Assembly: GCF_004307425.1 (NCBI RefSeq)
Contig: NZ_SEWZ01000002.1
Location: 66,935 to 130,934 of the forward strand
Direction: 5' to 3'
Origin: Aquirufa antheringensis
GTDB lineage: Bacteria; Bacteroidota; Bacteroidia; Cytophagales; Spirosomataceae
DNA length: 64,000 nt
The translations under genes were made by a program, and so were the position numbers. Position 1 is the stretch's first letter. Every line of letters begins with the position of its first letter. Below the pieces are notes generated by a model. It saw only the letters and a program-made list of their open reading frames with translations, was not told the DNA's origin and searched no databases. This document shows positions 44,185-52,159 of this stretch, piece after piece.

Positions 44185-44192
44185 TAATTTTG
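44185..44192 (+). promoter_or_regulatory. -7 promoter box (TAATTTTG) for the LptD-like gene
   Basis: TAATTTTG fits TAnnTTTG and lies downstream of an in-frame TTG at 44156 but upstream of the TTG at 44237. Back to back with it on the other strand is CATCTTTG (44184-44177), a one-mismatch box for the amidase gene. Confidence 0.5.
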
Positions 44193-44236
44193 TAGGCTTG
44201 TATTTAATAAGTACAAATATAATTTTTAAATTCCAT

Positions 44237-46942
44237 TTGGTAAAGAAATCCACATATTACCTTTTTATTACCCTGCTTGTCCTTTTTGCTTCTCTTTCTG
44301 AGGCTAAGGCACAGCGGGTAATCTCGACGGATACTTTACAAAAGTCTATTCCGAAGGACACGGCTGCCGATTTGCAAACGACCGTTTTCTATTCTGCCGT
44401 AGACTCTACGATTTTAGACGCAGACAAGCAAGTGGTGAATCTGTATGGGGGTGCCAAAGTTAAATACGGAGAAATCTCCCTCGAAGCCAACTACATCCGC
44501 CTAGACTGGGCAAAAAACGAGGTCTACGCCATCGGAACTCAAGATACGCTGACGAAGAAAATGATTGGGTTGCCCGTTTTTCTGCAGGGCAGCGACAAAT
44601 ACGATTCAGACGAAATACGCTATAATTTTAAGACCAAACGAGCCATCATTAAAGGCATCGTAACCCAACAAGGCGAGGGCTTTGTGCAGGGGAAAAACGT
44701 AAAAAAAGACGAAGATGAGAACCTGTATATTCGAAATGCCATCTACACCACTTGTAATTTAACGCATCCACACTTTCACATCAAGGCGAGCAAAATCAAA
44801 GTCGTGGGTAAAAAAGAGATCATCTCCGGGCCTTTTCACTTTGAATTAAATGACATTCCCTTACCCATTGGTTTGCCTTTTGGGTTTTTCCCCTATTCGC
44901 AACCGAAAGAGGCAGGAAAATCTGGGATTATTATGCCTACTTATGGCGAGGAGCCCAATGGACGTGGTTTCTATTTGAGAGAGGGCGGGTATTATTGGGC
45001 GGCGAGTGAAAACATTGGAATTCGCTTTACAGGCCAAATTTATTCCAAAGGTGGCTGGGGTTTAGGCGCTAATTCGCAATACAACAAACGCTATCGCTAT
45101 ACGGGTAGCTTTAATTTAGCCTTTAATCGGAATAGTAATGGGGATGAGTTTGCCCCCACAAAACGAACCGATTTCGCTTTGCAATGGTCGCATGCCCCTA
45201 GAAGTGTAGGAAACTCGAGCTTTTCTGCCTCGGTAAACGTCGCCTCGAACTCGTATAATCAATACAACTCCTTTAATACCCAGCAATACCTTTCGAATAC
45301 GATTGGATCGTCTGTTCAGTACTCTCGGAATTTTGGCCAAACCGTCCGCACCAGCATTAACCTGCGTATCAACCAAAACACGAGTACTCGGGTGTTTGAT
45401 GCGGGAACAGATTTTAACTTTGGCCTTAACCAGATCCAACCCTTCAAAAAGAAAAATTCGCTGGGGGATCGCTTCATTGATCAGTTCCGGATTGGTTTAG
45501 ACTTCTCGGGTGGTATTTCGATGACGAATCAAGTGGGTGATCCGTACACGCGATATGAATTCGACGTGTATCCTCGTTCTTCCAATTCCTTGCGGGGAAC
45601 CATCCAAAAGCCCTTTATTCCTACAGGAGCCGACGATGTACCGCCAGGGGTCATTCCGGTAGATGCGAGCACCCTGCCTATTTTATGGGAAAAGGCGCAG
45701 ACAAAATTCAATTACAGTATTCCTTTAGCCTTGCCTAATTTGAAGTTAACAAAACACATTAACCTGACGCCTGGGGTTTCTTGGTCGGGAAATATGTACA
45801 CACGTTCCTACAAATACACCTACGTGGCGGCGGATTCAACTGTGCGCATCGATACGGTGGGAGGTTTGCCTAAATTCAATTCTCAGATCGCCTTTTCTGC
45901 GAGTATGAACACGCGTTTGTTCGGAACCTTGCGTTTCAAAAAAGGCCGTTTAGAGGCCATTAGACATACGTTAGTCCCATCGGTTAGTTTGAGCTATACG
46001 CCAGATTATTCAGATCCGAGTTTCGGGTATTACCAAGATGTGCGGATTAACAATCGTAAATTCATCAATACGGAGGGGAAAGAACAGATAGGGGATATAC
46101 GCCGCATTAGCACCTTTGACCCGCGCACGATGAGTTATGGGGGAGCTTCTGGGGCCGTTTCTTTTGGGTTCCAAAATACGCTCGAGGCGAAGTTAAAAAC
46201 CAAGTCAGACACGGCCAGCGTGCTCACGGAGAAGGTGCGTATCCTGGATAACTTTGGCATTAATGGAAGCTATAATCTACTTGCGAAAGAATATGCGCTG
46301 TCGAATATCGGCTTTAACCTGGCCTCGCGCGTGAAGGATTTTGACATCAATATGGGCGGCAGTTTTGACCCCTATTTGTATGTGGCCGACCCCTTGTTTT
46401 TTGACATCGGACGCAGAACGCCGGACTATATGTTCAGCCAAGGAGCGGGTCTAGCCCGTTTACAAGGTTTCAATTTCTCCATCGGCCGTCGTTTCTCAGC
46501 TGGAAAGCCTAAGCCAAAAGAGAACAAAAACGCCAGTGAGGCTCAAATGAATCAAATTAACCGAAACCTAGACGACTATGTCGACTGGAATGTGCCTTGG
46601 AATTTCTCCTTCTCCTACCAATACAGCATGAATAGGACGGGTTTAGCCTCGCCCCAAAACATCAGTGGCTTAAGCTTCCAAGGGGACATAAGTCTTTCGG
46701 AAAAGTGGAAATTCTCTGTAACATCTGGCTTTGACTTTAAGTACAAAGGCTTGACTTACACGAATATGTCCGTGCACCGCGACCTGCATTGCTGGGAAAT
46801 GAACTTCAACTGGACGCCTATCGCGAGCCCATTTTATGGACGCGCGAGCAACTATTCCTTTGACCTTCGCGTAAAATCTACGCTCTTACAGGACTTAAAA
46901 CTGTCTCGCAGGCGCAGTTTTTACGACAAAGGAGGATTCTAG
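44237..46942 (+). CDS. lptD: LptD-like LPS-assembly outer-membrane protein (TTG start proposed)
   Basis: It is predicted to insert LPS into the outer membrane. With TTG at 44237 the product is 901 residues. It begins with a clean signal peptide (LVKKSTYYLFITLLVLFASL, then SEAKAQ) and continues with an OstA-like N-domain (ADKQVVNLYGGAKVKYGEIS). A long beta-barrel follows with alternating aromatic and polar residues to the C-terminus. Paired Cys for disulfides are few, as expected in this phylum. The frame stays open up to a TTG at 44156, but a promoter box lies between the two starts. Its TAG stop shares the palindrome CTAG with msrA. Confidence 0.82.
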   Translation: MVKKSTYYLFITLLVLFASLSEAKAQRVISTDTLQKSIPKDTAADLQTTVFYSAVDSTILDADKQVVNLYGGAKVKYGEISLEANYIRLDWAKNEVYAIGTQDTLTKKMIGLPVFLQGSDKYDSDEIRYNFKTKRAIIKGIVTQQGEGFVQGKNVKKDEDENLYIRNAIYTTCNLTHPHFHIKASKIKVVGKKEIISGPFHFELNDIPLPIGLPFGFFPYSQPKEAGKSGIIMPTYGEEPNGRGFYLREGGYYWAASENIGIRFTGQIYSKGGWGLGANSQYNKRYRYTGSFNLAFNRNSNGDEFAPTKRTDFALQWSHAPRSVGNSSFSASVNVASNSYNQYNSFNTQQYLSNTIGSSVQYSRNFGQTVRTSINLRINQNTSTRVFDAGTDFNFGLNQIQPFKKKNSLGDRFIDQFRIGLDFSGGISMTNQVGDPYTRYEFDVYPRSSNSLRGTIQKPFIPTGADDVPPGVIPVDASTLPILWEKAQTKFNYSIPLALPNLKLTKHINLTPGVSWSGNMYTRSYKYTYVAADSTVRIDTVGGLPKFNSQIAFSASMNTRLFGTLRFKKGRLEAIRHTLVPSVSLSYTPDYSDPSFGYYQDVRINNRKFINTEGKEQIGDIRRISTFDPRTMSYGGASGAVSFGFQNTLEAKLKTKSDTASVLTEKVRILDNFGINGSYNLLAKEYALSNIGFNLASRVKDFDINMGGSFDPYLYVADPLFFDIGRRTPDYMFSQGAGLARLQGFNFSIGRRFSAGKPKPKENKNASEAQMNQINRNLDDYVDWNVPWNFSFSYQYSMNRTGLASPQNISGLSFQGDISLSEKWKFSVTSGFDFKYKGLTYTNMSVHRDLHCWEMNFNWTPIASPFYGRASNYSFDLRVKSTLLQDLKLSRRRSFYDKGGF

Positions 46943-47598
46943 TTTAATTTAGATTTAAACGCTTTCAGGAACTTATCCATCTTAGGTTTGATGACGATTT
47001 GGCAATAAGGCTCCGTCCCATTCTCATTGAAATAATTCTGGTGGTAATCCTCCGCCACGTAAAATTCCGATGCCGGCGTGATTTCCGTAACGATCGGATT
47101 AGGGAAAACGTGTTGCGCATTCAACTTTTGCTTCCAAGCCTCTGCTTCTTTCTGTTGTTCGGGCGTATGGAAAAACACCGCGCTACGGTATTGCGTGCCC
47201 GTATCCGCCCCTTGTCTATTCAAGGTCGTAGGATCATGTGTTTGCCAAAAAATCTCCAACAACGTCGCCACATCCACTTCCTTCGGGTCATACGCTAACT
47301 GGCATACTTCTGCGTGACCCGTTAGTCCTGAACAAACCTCGCGGTAGGTTGGATTCTTAATCTTACCGCCCATATAGCCCGAAGTCACGGACTTAACCCC
47401 TTTCACACGTTGAAACACCGCCTCCACACACCAAAAGCATCCTGCTCCAAACGTTATTTTGTCTAATTTCTGATCCATCTTAGTTGTTTGTTTTTTTAAT
47501 CCTGCCTCCTTTTTCTCGCCGGCACTTCCGCACGAAAAATGAAAAGCGCTCGTGATGATACTCAACACAATTACCGTAATTTTCGAGATCTTTTTCAT
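46939..47598 (-). CDS. msrA: Peptide-methionine (S)-S-oxide reductase MsrA, probable lipoprotein
   Basis: It repairs oxidised methionine in proteins. The catalytic motif GAGCFWCVEAVFQRVKGV begins near residue 52, and the family core continues with GYMGGKIKNPTYREVCSG and the tail HQNYFNENG. With the ATG at 47598 the product is 219 residues, longer than cytosolic MsrA. It starts with a hydrophobic signal ending in the lipobox-like FHFSC, so it is probably an envelope lipoprotein. A GTG six codons upstream (47616) is possible. No fused MsrB domain is present. It is convergent with the LptD-like gene. Confidence 0.92.
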   Translation of the reverse strand: MKKISKITVIVLSIITSAFHFSCGSAGEKKEAGLKKQTTKMDQKLDKITFGAGCFWCVEAVFQRVKGVKSVTSGYMGGKIKNPTYREVCSGLTGHAEVCQLAYDPKEVDVATLLEIFWQTHDPTTLNRQGADTGTQYRSAVFFHTPEQQKEAEAWKQKLNAQHVFPNPIVTEITPASEFYVAEDYHQNYFNENGTEPYCQIVIKPKMDKFLKAFKSKLN

Positions 47599-47654
47599 CT
47601 TATTGTTTTTTAGCACTAATTTCGCATCCTAAATTACCTAATTTTAGTTCAAAC

Positions 47655-48272
47655 TTGAAACAAACCTGGAAAGCCGCCTTTCGTGACCGCACCTTTGCGC
47701 TACAGTTCGTCAGTGCCTTAGCCGTGTTCCTTATTTTTCCTTTTAAAGCGGATGATTATTTCCAATGGATTCAATTGCGCGAAGGCATCCAATGGAACGA
47801 TCCATTACTTAACGCCCTTCCGGCCCTAAATGTTTCCTACCCTATCTTTGGGATCATCTATTTATCCGTCATCTACTTGTTATATCGATTACTGCAAGAC
47901 CCTAAAAGATTCGTTTGGTTCGCCTGGGCATTTAATATCGAGACGCTGTTTCGTTTTTTAACGATTTATTTCGTGGCCCTAAATCCACCTATGGGTTTAG
48001 TCGATTTGCACGATCCTCTTGCTGAGTTTTTCATCTATGGCGAAAATATGCCCATCACAAAGGACCTCTTCTTTTCAGGTCACACGGCCACGATGGTGTT
48101 TGTGTGCTTCTTTTTACCAACAGCGAAAGAAAGAGTCATCGCCATCACCCTTAGTCTTTTATTAGTTAGCTTATTATTGATTCAACACGTACATTATAGC
48201 TTAGACGTGGCAGCTGCTCCGCTGTTTACGCTAGCGGCTATCTGGATCGTTAAAAAGACGGGGATTATTTAG
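47655..48272 (+). CDS. PAP2-like integral membrane protein (TTG start)
   Basis: The 205-residue protein has about six spans and begins with TTG at 47655 (no ATG is available near the start). The C-terminal half has FSGHTATMVF (near residue 142) and VHYSLDVAAAP (near 178). These are the His-containing motifs of the PAP2_C branch (sphingomyelin-synthase-like or lipid phosphotransferases). The charged first PAP2 motif is not evident. It may act on a lipid phosphate or phospholipid headgroup, but the substrate is unknown. Its stop is one base from the convergent capD-type stop. Confidence 0.68.
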   Translation: MKQTWKAAFRDRTFALQFVSALAVFLIFPFKADDYFQWIQLREGIQWNDPLLNALPALNVSYPIFGIIYLSVIYLLYRLLQDPKRFVWFAWAFNIETLFRFLTIYFVALNPPMGLVDLHDPLAEFFIYGENMPITKDLFFSGHTATMVFVCFFLPTAKERVIAITLSLLLVSLLLIQHVHYSLDVAAAPLFTLAAIWIVKKTGII

Positions 48273-48273
48273 A

Positions 48274-50184
48274 CTATTTCTTGTCTAATGTTTCAAACAC
48301 GGAATTGTTTGATTTGTACTCCGGAATAATTTCCTTGATTTTGGCCACTATCGAATTATTCGTACCACTCGATAATAAGTGATTCAAATCGTTCGTCGCC
48401 ACTTCCATGTAAGCGTAAGAAGGCGTATTAACTTCCGCAATTAAGATTTTAGGATGGTGGGTAGGAAGCGTATTTTCGTCATTATTCAATAACTCCTCAT
48501 ATAACTTCTCACCTGGACGCAAACCCGTATAGCGAATCTCAATATCCTTGTCGACACGTAGACCACTCAACGTGATCATCTTCTTCGCTAGGTCAATAAT
48601 CTTCACCGATTCACCCATATCGAAGACAAACACCTCGCCACCTTGTCCCATCGTAGCCGCCTCTAATACGAGTTCGCAGGCTTCTGGAATCGTCATGAAA
48701 TAGCGGGTAATTTCCGGATGAGTCACCGTCACCGGTCCTCCACGCTCAATTTGTTTTTTGAACAACGGAATCACCGATCCATTGGACCCTAGCACATTGC
48801 CAAAACGCGTCGCAATAAACTTCGTCTTCACGCCTTCTAACTGATTCATCGACTGCGTATACATCTCGGCTAAACGCTTCGTCGCTCCCATCACATTGGT
48901 CGGATTCACGGCCTTATCCGTGGAAACCATGACAAATTTCTCTACCCCTACTTCAGCCGCTAATTCCGCTAAAATACGTGTACCGATCACATTCGTCTTA
49001 ATCGCCTCATAAGGGTTATTCTCCATCAAAGGCACGTGCTTGTAGGCCGCCGCATGGAAAATAATATCAGGACGGTGATTCTTAAAAATTTTACTTACGC
49101 GACGCGTATCGGACACATCCGCTACGTTCACAATTAACTGGACATTCGTGGGAACCTTTCCTGCTAATTCGTATTCTAAATCATATAAAGCTGATTCGGC
49201 TTGATCCACAAGGACTAATTTAGCCGGGAAATAAGCAATCAATTGACGTACAATTTCGCTACCAATCGACCCAGCGGCACCCGTCACCAGGATTACTTTA
49301 CCTGAAATCTCCTCCCCTATACGCTTGTTATTCATTTGAATTACTTCGCGCCCTAATAGATCTTCGATCTTTACGTTGTGAATTTGATTCATCGCAAACT
49401 CCCCTTCCACCCACTTATCCACTGGAGGGAGCGCTTTCACCACCACACCCCGATCTAAGAAAATATCCGAAATCTTACGCTTCGATTTAGCCGACATATT
49501 GTTAATGGCCATAATGACTTCCATTCCGTCATTAGAACCCACAAACTTATCCAACACTTCAGGTAAACTATATACTTTGATCCCCTCGATAGTCTTCCCA
49601 ATTTTGGACTCGTTGTCATCGATAAAACCCAAGATCTTGTAATTGGTACTCCGGTCTGTTTGGAACACATTCTTTGTCAACATTCCCGTATAACCCGCAC
49701 CATAAATCAATACCCCAATGGTGGGTTTAAACTGATTCACAAAAGATTCGTAGAAGCTCTTCACGAAAAAGCGAAGAATAACCATCCAGAACAAACAGAT
49801 GAAAAAGTCAATAATTAGGATGGACGCGGATAAATTAAAGACGTGTTCAAAGCCTAGCGTATTTCGAATCACGGCAGAAACCATGACGGCTCCAAATGAC
49901 CCTGCAAACACCGCTTTTAAAATTAAAATGGCATCTTCAATGCTGGTGTGCCGAATAATCCCCGCATACGATTGAAAATACAAAAAGGCTAAAAGGCGTA
50001 AGCCTAAGACAAAAATCAATTGAGAAGCGAACACAGAGAAATCAATTTCCATTAACTGGAAATTCATTCGCAAAAGTGTCGCAATAGAAAACGAGAAAAT
50101 GACAATTAACGAGTCAAAGACCAAGACCAGCCATCTGGATAGAAAGCGGTTTGAGTATTTCCGAATGAAGGAAGACTTCGTCAT
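48274..50184 (-). CDS. Membrane-bound UDP-sugar 4,6-dehydratase (CapD/WbpM/PglF family)
   Basis: It probably makes a keto-deoxy UDP-GlcNAc for polysaccharide or glycan synthesis. The 636-residue product has four N-terminal spans (about 15-135) and a first Rossmann domain (about 150-250, LIYGAGYTGML). The catalytic short-chain dehydratase domain follows with VTGAAGSIGSEIVRQL (near residue 298). The family motif MVSTDKAVNPTNVMGATKR (near 420) replaces the usual Tyr-x3-Lys with Met-x3-Lys, as is normal in this group. The full-length membrane form is the WbpM type. It has its own -7 box; neighbours give no glycan cluster. Confidence 0.9.
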   Translation of the reverse strand: MTKSSFIRKYSNRFLSRWLVLVFDSLIVIFSFSIATLLRMNFQLMEIDFSVFASQLIFVLGLRLLAFLYFQSYAGIIRHTSIEDAILILKAVFAGSFGAVMVSAVIRNTLGFEHVFNLSASILIIDFFICLFWMVILRFFVKSFYESFVNQFKPTIGVLIYGAGYTGMLTKNVFQTDRSTNYKILGFIDDNESKIGKTIEGIKVYSLPEVLDKFVGSNDGMEVIMAINNMSAKSKRKISDIFLDRGVVVKALPPVDKWVEGEFAMNQIHNVKIEDLLGREVIQMNNKRIGEEISGKVILVTGAAGSIGSEIVRQLIAYFPAKLVLVDQAESALYDLEYELAGKVPTNVQLIVNVADVSDTRRVSKIFKNHRPDIIFHAAAYKHVPLMENNPYEAIKTNVIGTRILAELAAEVGVEKFVMVSTDKAVNPTNVMGATKRLAEMYTQSMNQLEGVKTKFIATRFGNVLGSNGSVIPLFKKQIERGGPVTVTHPEITRYFMTIPEACELVLEAATMGQGGEVFVFDMGESVKIIDLAKKMITLSGLRVDKDIEIRYTGLRPGEKLYEELLNNDENTLPTHHPKILIAEVNTPSYAYMEVATNDLNHLLSSGTNNSIVAKIKEIIPEYKSNNSVFETLDKK

Positions 50185-50220
50185 AATTTATCTCTTCTAA
50201 ACACGGTTAGATTTCAATGA

Positions 50221-50228
50221 CAAAATTA
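50221..50228 (-). promoter_or_regulatory. -7 promoter box (TAATTTTG) for the CapD-type gene
   Basis: TAATTTTG on the minus strand fits TAnnTTTG and lies 36 bases before the ATG at 50184. The -33 element is not recognisable. Confidence 0.45.
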
Positions 50229-50289
50229 CCAATTTTAAAACGATTCCGGTCGTAAATTTATCAAACGGCCGAAAAAGTAGACGAACGGA

Positions 50290-51315
50290 CTATTGCTTTC
50301 CGAATCCTGGCGCCGTTAAATCTACGATTGCATCCGATTTCATCACCATCACTCTTTCGTTACCGATGTTCGTCATATATCCGATCGCGGTCACATCAGC
50401 GATCTTCTCTATTTTAGGGAAATCCTCCTGAGAAACCGTAAATACTAATTCGTAATCCTCCCCCCCATTCAAGGCAGCGGTCAACGGACTCACGTTAAAC
50501 TCCGTCGCTGCTAAGTAGGTCTCATCATCAATCGGAATATTCTTCTCGAAAATGCGAGCACCTAAACCTGAGGCGTTACACAGATGGATAATCTCAGAAG
50601 CTAATCCGTCTGAGCAATCGATCATCGACGTAGGAACCACGCCTACATCTCTGAATTCGTGAATCATGTCAAAACGAGCCATCGGTTTCAGCTGGCGTAG
50701 AACCACATAGCTTTTACCTTCTAACTCTGGCTTCATGTCTGGATTAGCTAAAAACACCTGTTTTTCCCTTTCTAGTGAGTGTAATCCCATTAGCGCCGCA
50801 CCTAAATCACCTGTTACACACAAGACGTCATTCGGTTTTGCGGTGCCACGTTGCACTAATTTATCGGCTTCCACCACTCCTGTCGCCGTCATCGATATAA
50901 TCAAACCTTGCGGGCTAGAAGTCGTGTCTCCACCCACTAAATCCACTTTATATTCCTCACATGCAAGTTGAATTCCCTCATATAGGGCATCCACTGATTC
51001 CACCGAAAAGCGATTACTTAAGCCTAAACCGATCGTGATTTGAGCTGGAATGGCATTCATCGCAGCAATGTCCGAGAGAACCACAGATACCACTTTAAAG
51101 CCCAAATGCTGTAAAGGTGTATACCCTAAGTCAAAATGAACCCCTTCAATGAATAATTCCGTCGTGGTAACTACCTTATTCCCCTTAGGATCTAACACTG
51201 CGGTATCGTCTCCAATACCTAAGTCCGTCCAATCCTGTTTCTGCGTAAACTTCGAGGCAATGTGGTTAATTAAGCCAAACTCCCCTACTTCTCCAATTTC
51301 CGTTCTCTTTTCCAT
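50290..51315 (-). CDS. thiL: Thiamine-monophosphate kinase
   Basis: It phosphorylates thiamine monophosphate to the active diphosphate. With ATG at 51315 the product is 341 residues and begins MEKRTEIGEVGEFGL, as family members do. The ATP/Mg site is visible in DLGIGDDTAVLD (near residue 28), VGGDTTSSPQG (near 118) and DCSDGLASEI (near 214), with GGEDYELVFTV near residue 263. A TTG three codons upstream is less likely. No other thiamine gene is adjacent, and no TPP riboswitch is visible. Confidence 0.95.
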   Translation of the reverse strand: MEKRTEIGEVGEFGLINHIASKFTQKQDWTDLGIGDDTAVLDPKGNKVVTTTELFIEGVHFDLGYTPLQHLGFKVVSVVLSDIAAMNAIPAQITIGLGLSNRFSVESVDALYEGIQLACEEYKVDLVGGDTTSSPQGLIISMTATGVVEADKLVQRGTAKPNDVLCVTGDLGAALMGLHSLEREKQVFLANPDMKPELEGKSYVVLRQLKPMARFDMIHEFRDVGVVPTSMIDCSDGLASEIIHLCNASGLGARIFEKNIPIDDETYLAATEFNVSPLTAALNGGEDYELVFTVSQEDFPKIEKIADVTAIGYMTNIGNERVMVMKSDAIVDLTAPGFGKQ

Positions 51316-51322
51316 ATAACAC

Positions 51323-51346
51323 AAAAAGCCGCCACAAGGACGGCTT
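51323..51346 (-). terminator. Weak hairpin terminator after the small lipoprotein gene
   Basis: On the minus strand AAGCCG, a one-base bulge, CC, loop TTGT, GG and CGGCTT are followed by TTT. It lies between the lipoprotein gene stop and the thiL start. Confidence 0.5.
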
Positions 51347-51364
51347 CTATTAAATCAAATCTTC

Positions 51365-51844
51365 TTAAGGATTAACTAGGACTAATTTAACGATCGCGCT
51401 ACTTGCTTTCACATAAGCGGCCGTTTGTTGAAGACTTAAGCCTGTGGCCGTAGGTGTAGACAAGATGGTATACGTAATCGTACCGCCAGTTCCTGTAGGT
51501 GCACCTTCTGCACTTGTTAAGCCATTTAAAGTCAGGGATAAACCATCCGTCGCTACGGTATAGGTTCCTGTAAATATTTTTCCGTCAAATTCCGTTAAAG
51601 TCACCGAACCTGCCGTAGATAAATCGAGTTTGTATTGCGAATAACCCTGCACTACATTAGCTGTACCTGCTTTATCATATTTCGTGACACCATCCCACTG
51701 AGCTGTATTGACAGACCATACTTTCTTCACTAATGTAGCCACACTCACGGTAGGAGTAGGTGGTGTAGGTGTGGGTGCTGGATCTCCACCGCCACCACAA
51801 GCCAGCACTGAGATCGTCAATAATAGAAGTAGAAACTGTTTCAT
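51365..51844 (-). CDS. Small lipoprotein of unknown function
   Basis: I do not recognise the family. The 159-residue product has a lipoprotein signal (lipobox VLAC, Cys16) and a Gly/Pro/Thr-rich spacer (PAPTPTPPTPTVS). A beta-rich domain follows that looks lipocalin-like in pattern: KVWSVNTAQWDGV near the start, then alternating strands such as GSVTLTEFDGKIFTGTYTV and ITYTILSTPTATGLSL. Similar small lipocalin-fold lipoproteins are common in Bacteroidota. It is probably attached to the inner or outer membrane facing the periplasm or surface. It is divergent from the cytochrome b5-like gene. Confidence 0.65.
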   Translation of the reverse strand: MKQFLLLLLTISVLACGGGGDPAPTPTPPTPTVSVATLVKKVWSVNTAQWDGVTKYDKAGTANVVQGYSQYKLDLSTAGSVTLTEFDGKIFTGTYTVATDGLSLTLNGLTSAEGAPTGTGGTITYTILSTPTATGLSLQQTAAYVKASSAIVKLVLVNP

Positions 51845-51928
51845 GTTCGAGCGTTTTGCAATGTAAAATTAAAAATCTTTCTGAAAAAAAGGCGGGTTTG
51901 GCCCTTTTTATTTAGCTTCGTGTAAATT

Positions 51929-52159
51929 ATGAAGACATATACGCGCAGCCAATTAGCCCTTCGAAATGGGCAGGACAAGCCTGAGATTTGGGTTGCCTTT
52001 CAGGGTCTTATTTATGACATGACGGAGTCCAAACTGTGGAAAAATGGCAAACATTACGAACACTGGGCGGGGCAGGATTTAACGCCTGAACTAGCTGATG
52101 CGCCACATTCTGAAAAAGTCTTTGAGAAATTTATCCCCATCGGAATCCTAGCAGTATGA
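51929..52159 (+). CDS. Minimal cytochrome b5-like heme-binding domain protein
   Basis: The 76-residue soluble protein matches the small bacterial cytochrome b5/steroid-binding fold. It reads KTYTRSQLALRNGQDKPEIW, then VAFQGLIYDMTESKLWKNGKH, then YEHWAGQDLTPELADAPHSE. Candidate axial heme ligands are His in EHWAGQDLT and His in DAPHSE. There is no signal peptide or membrane helix, so it should be cytosolic. Its redox partner is not known. Its TGA overlaps the ATG of the next gene (ATGA), so the two are translationally coupled. Confidence 0.78.
   Translation: MKTYTRSQLALRNGQDKPEIWVAFQGLIYDMTESKLWKNGKHYEHWAGQDLTPELADAPHSEKVFEKFIPIGILAV

Noticed and set aside
50290-51364. TPP riboswitch upstream of thiL
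   Set aside because: The gap before thiL is about 50 bp and contains only a short hairpin; no CTGAGA/THI-box motif is present.
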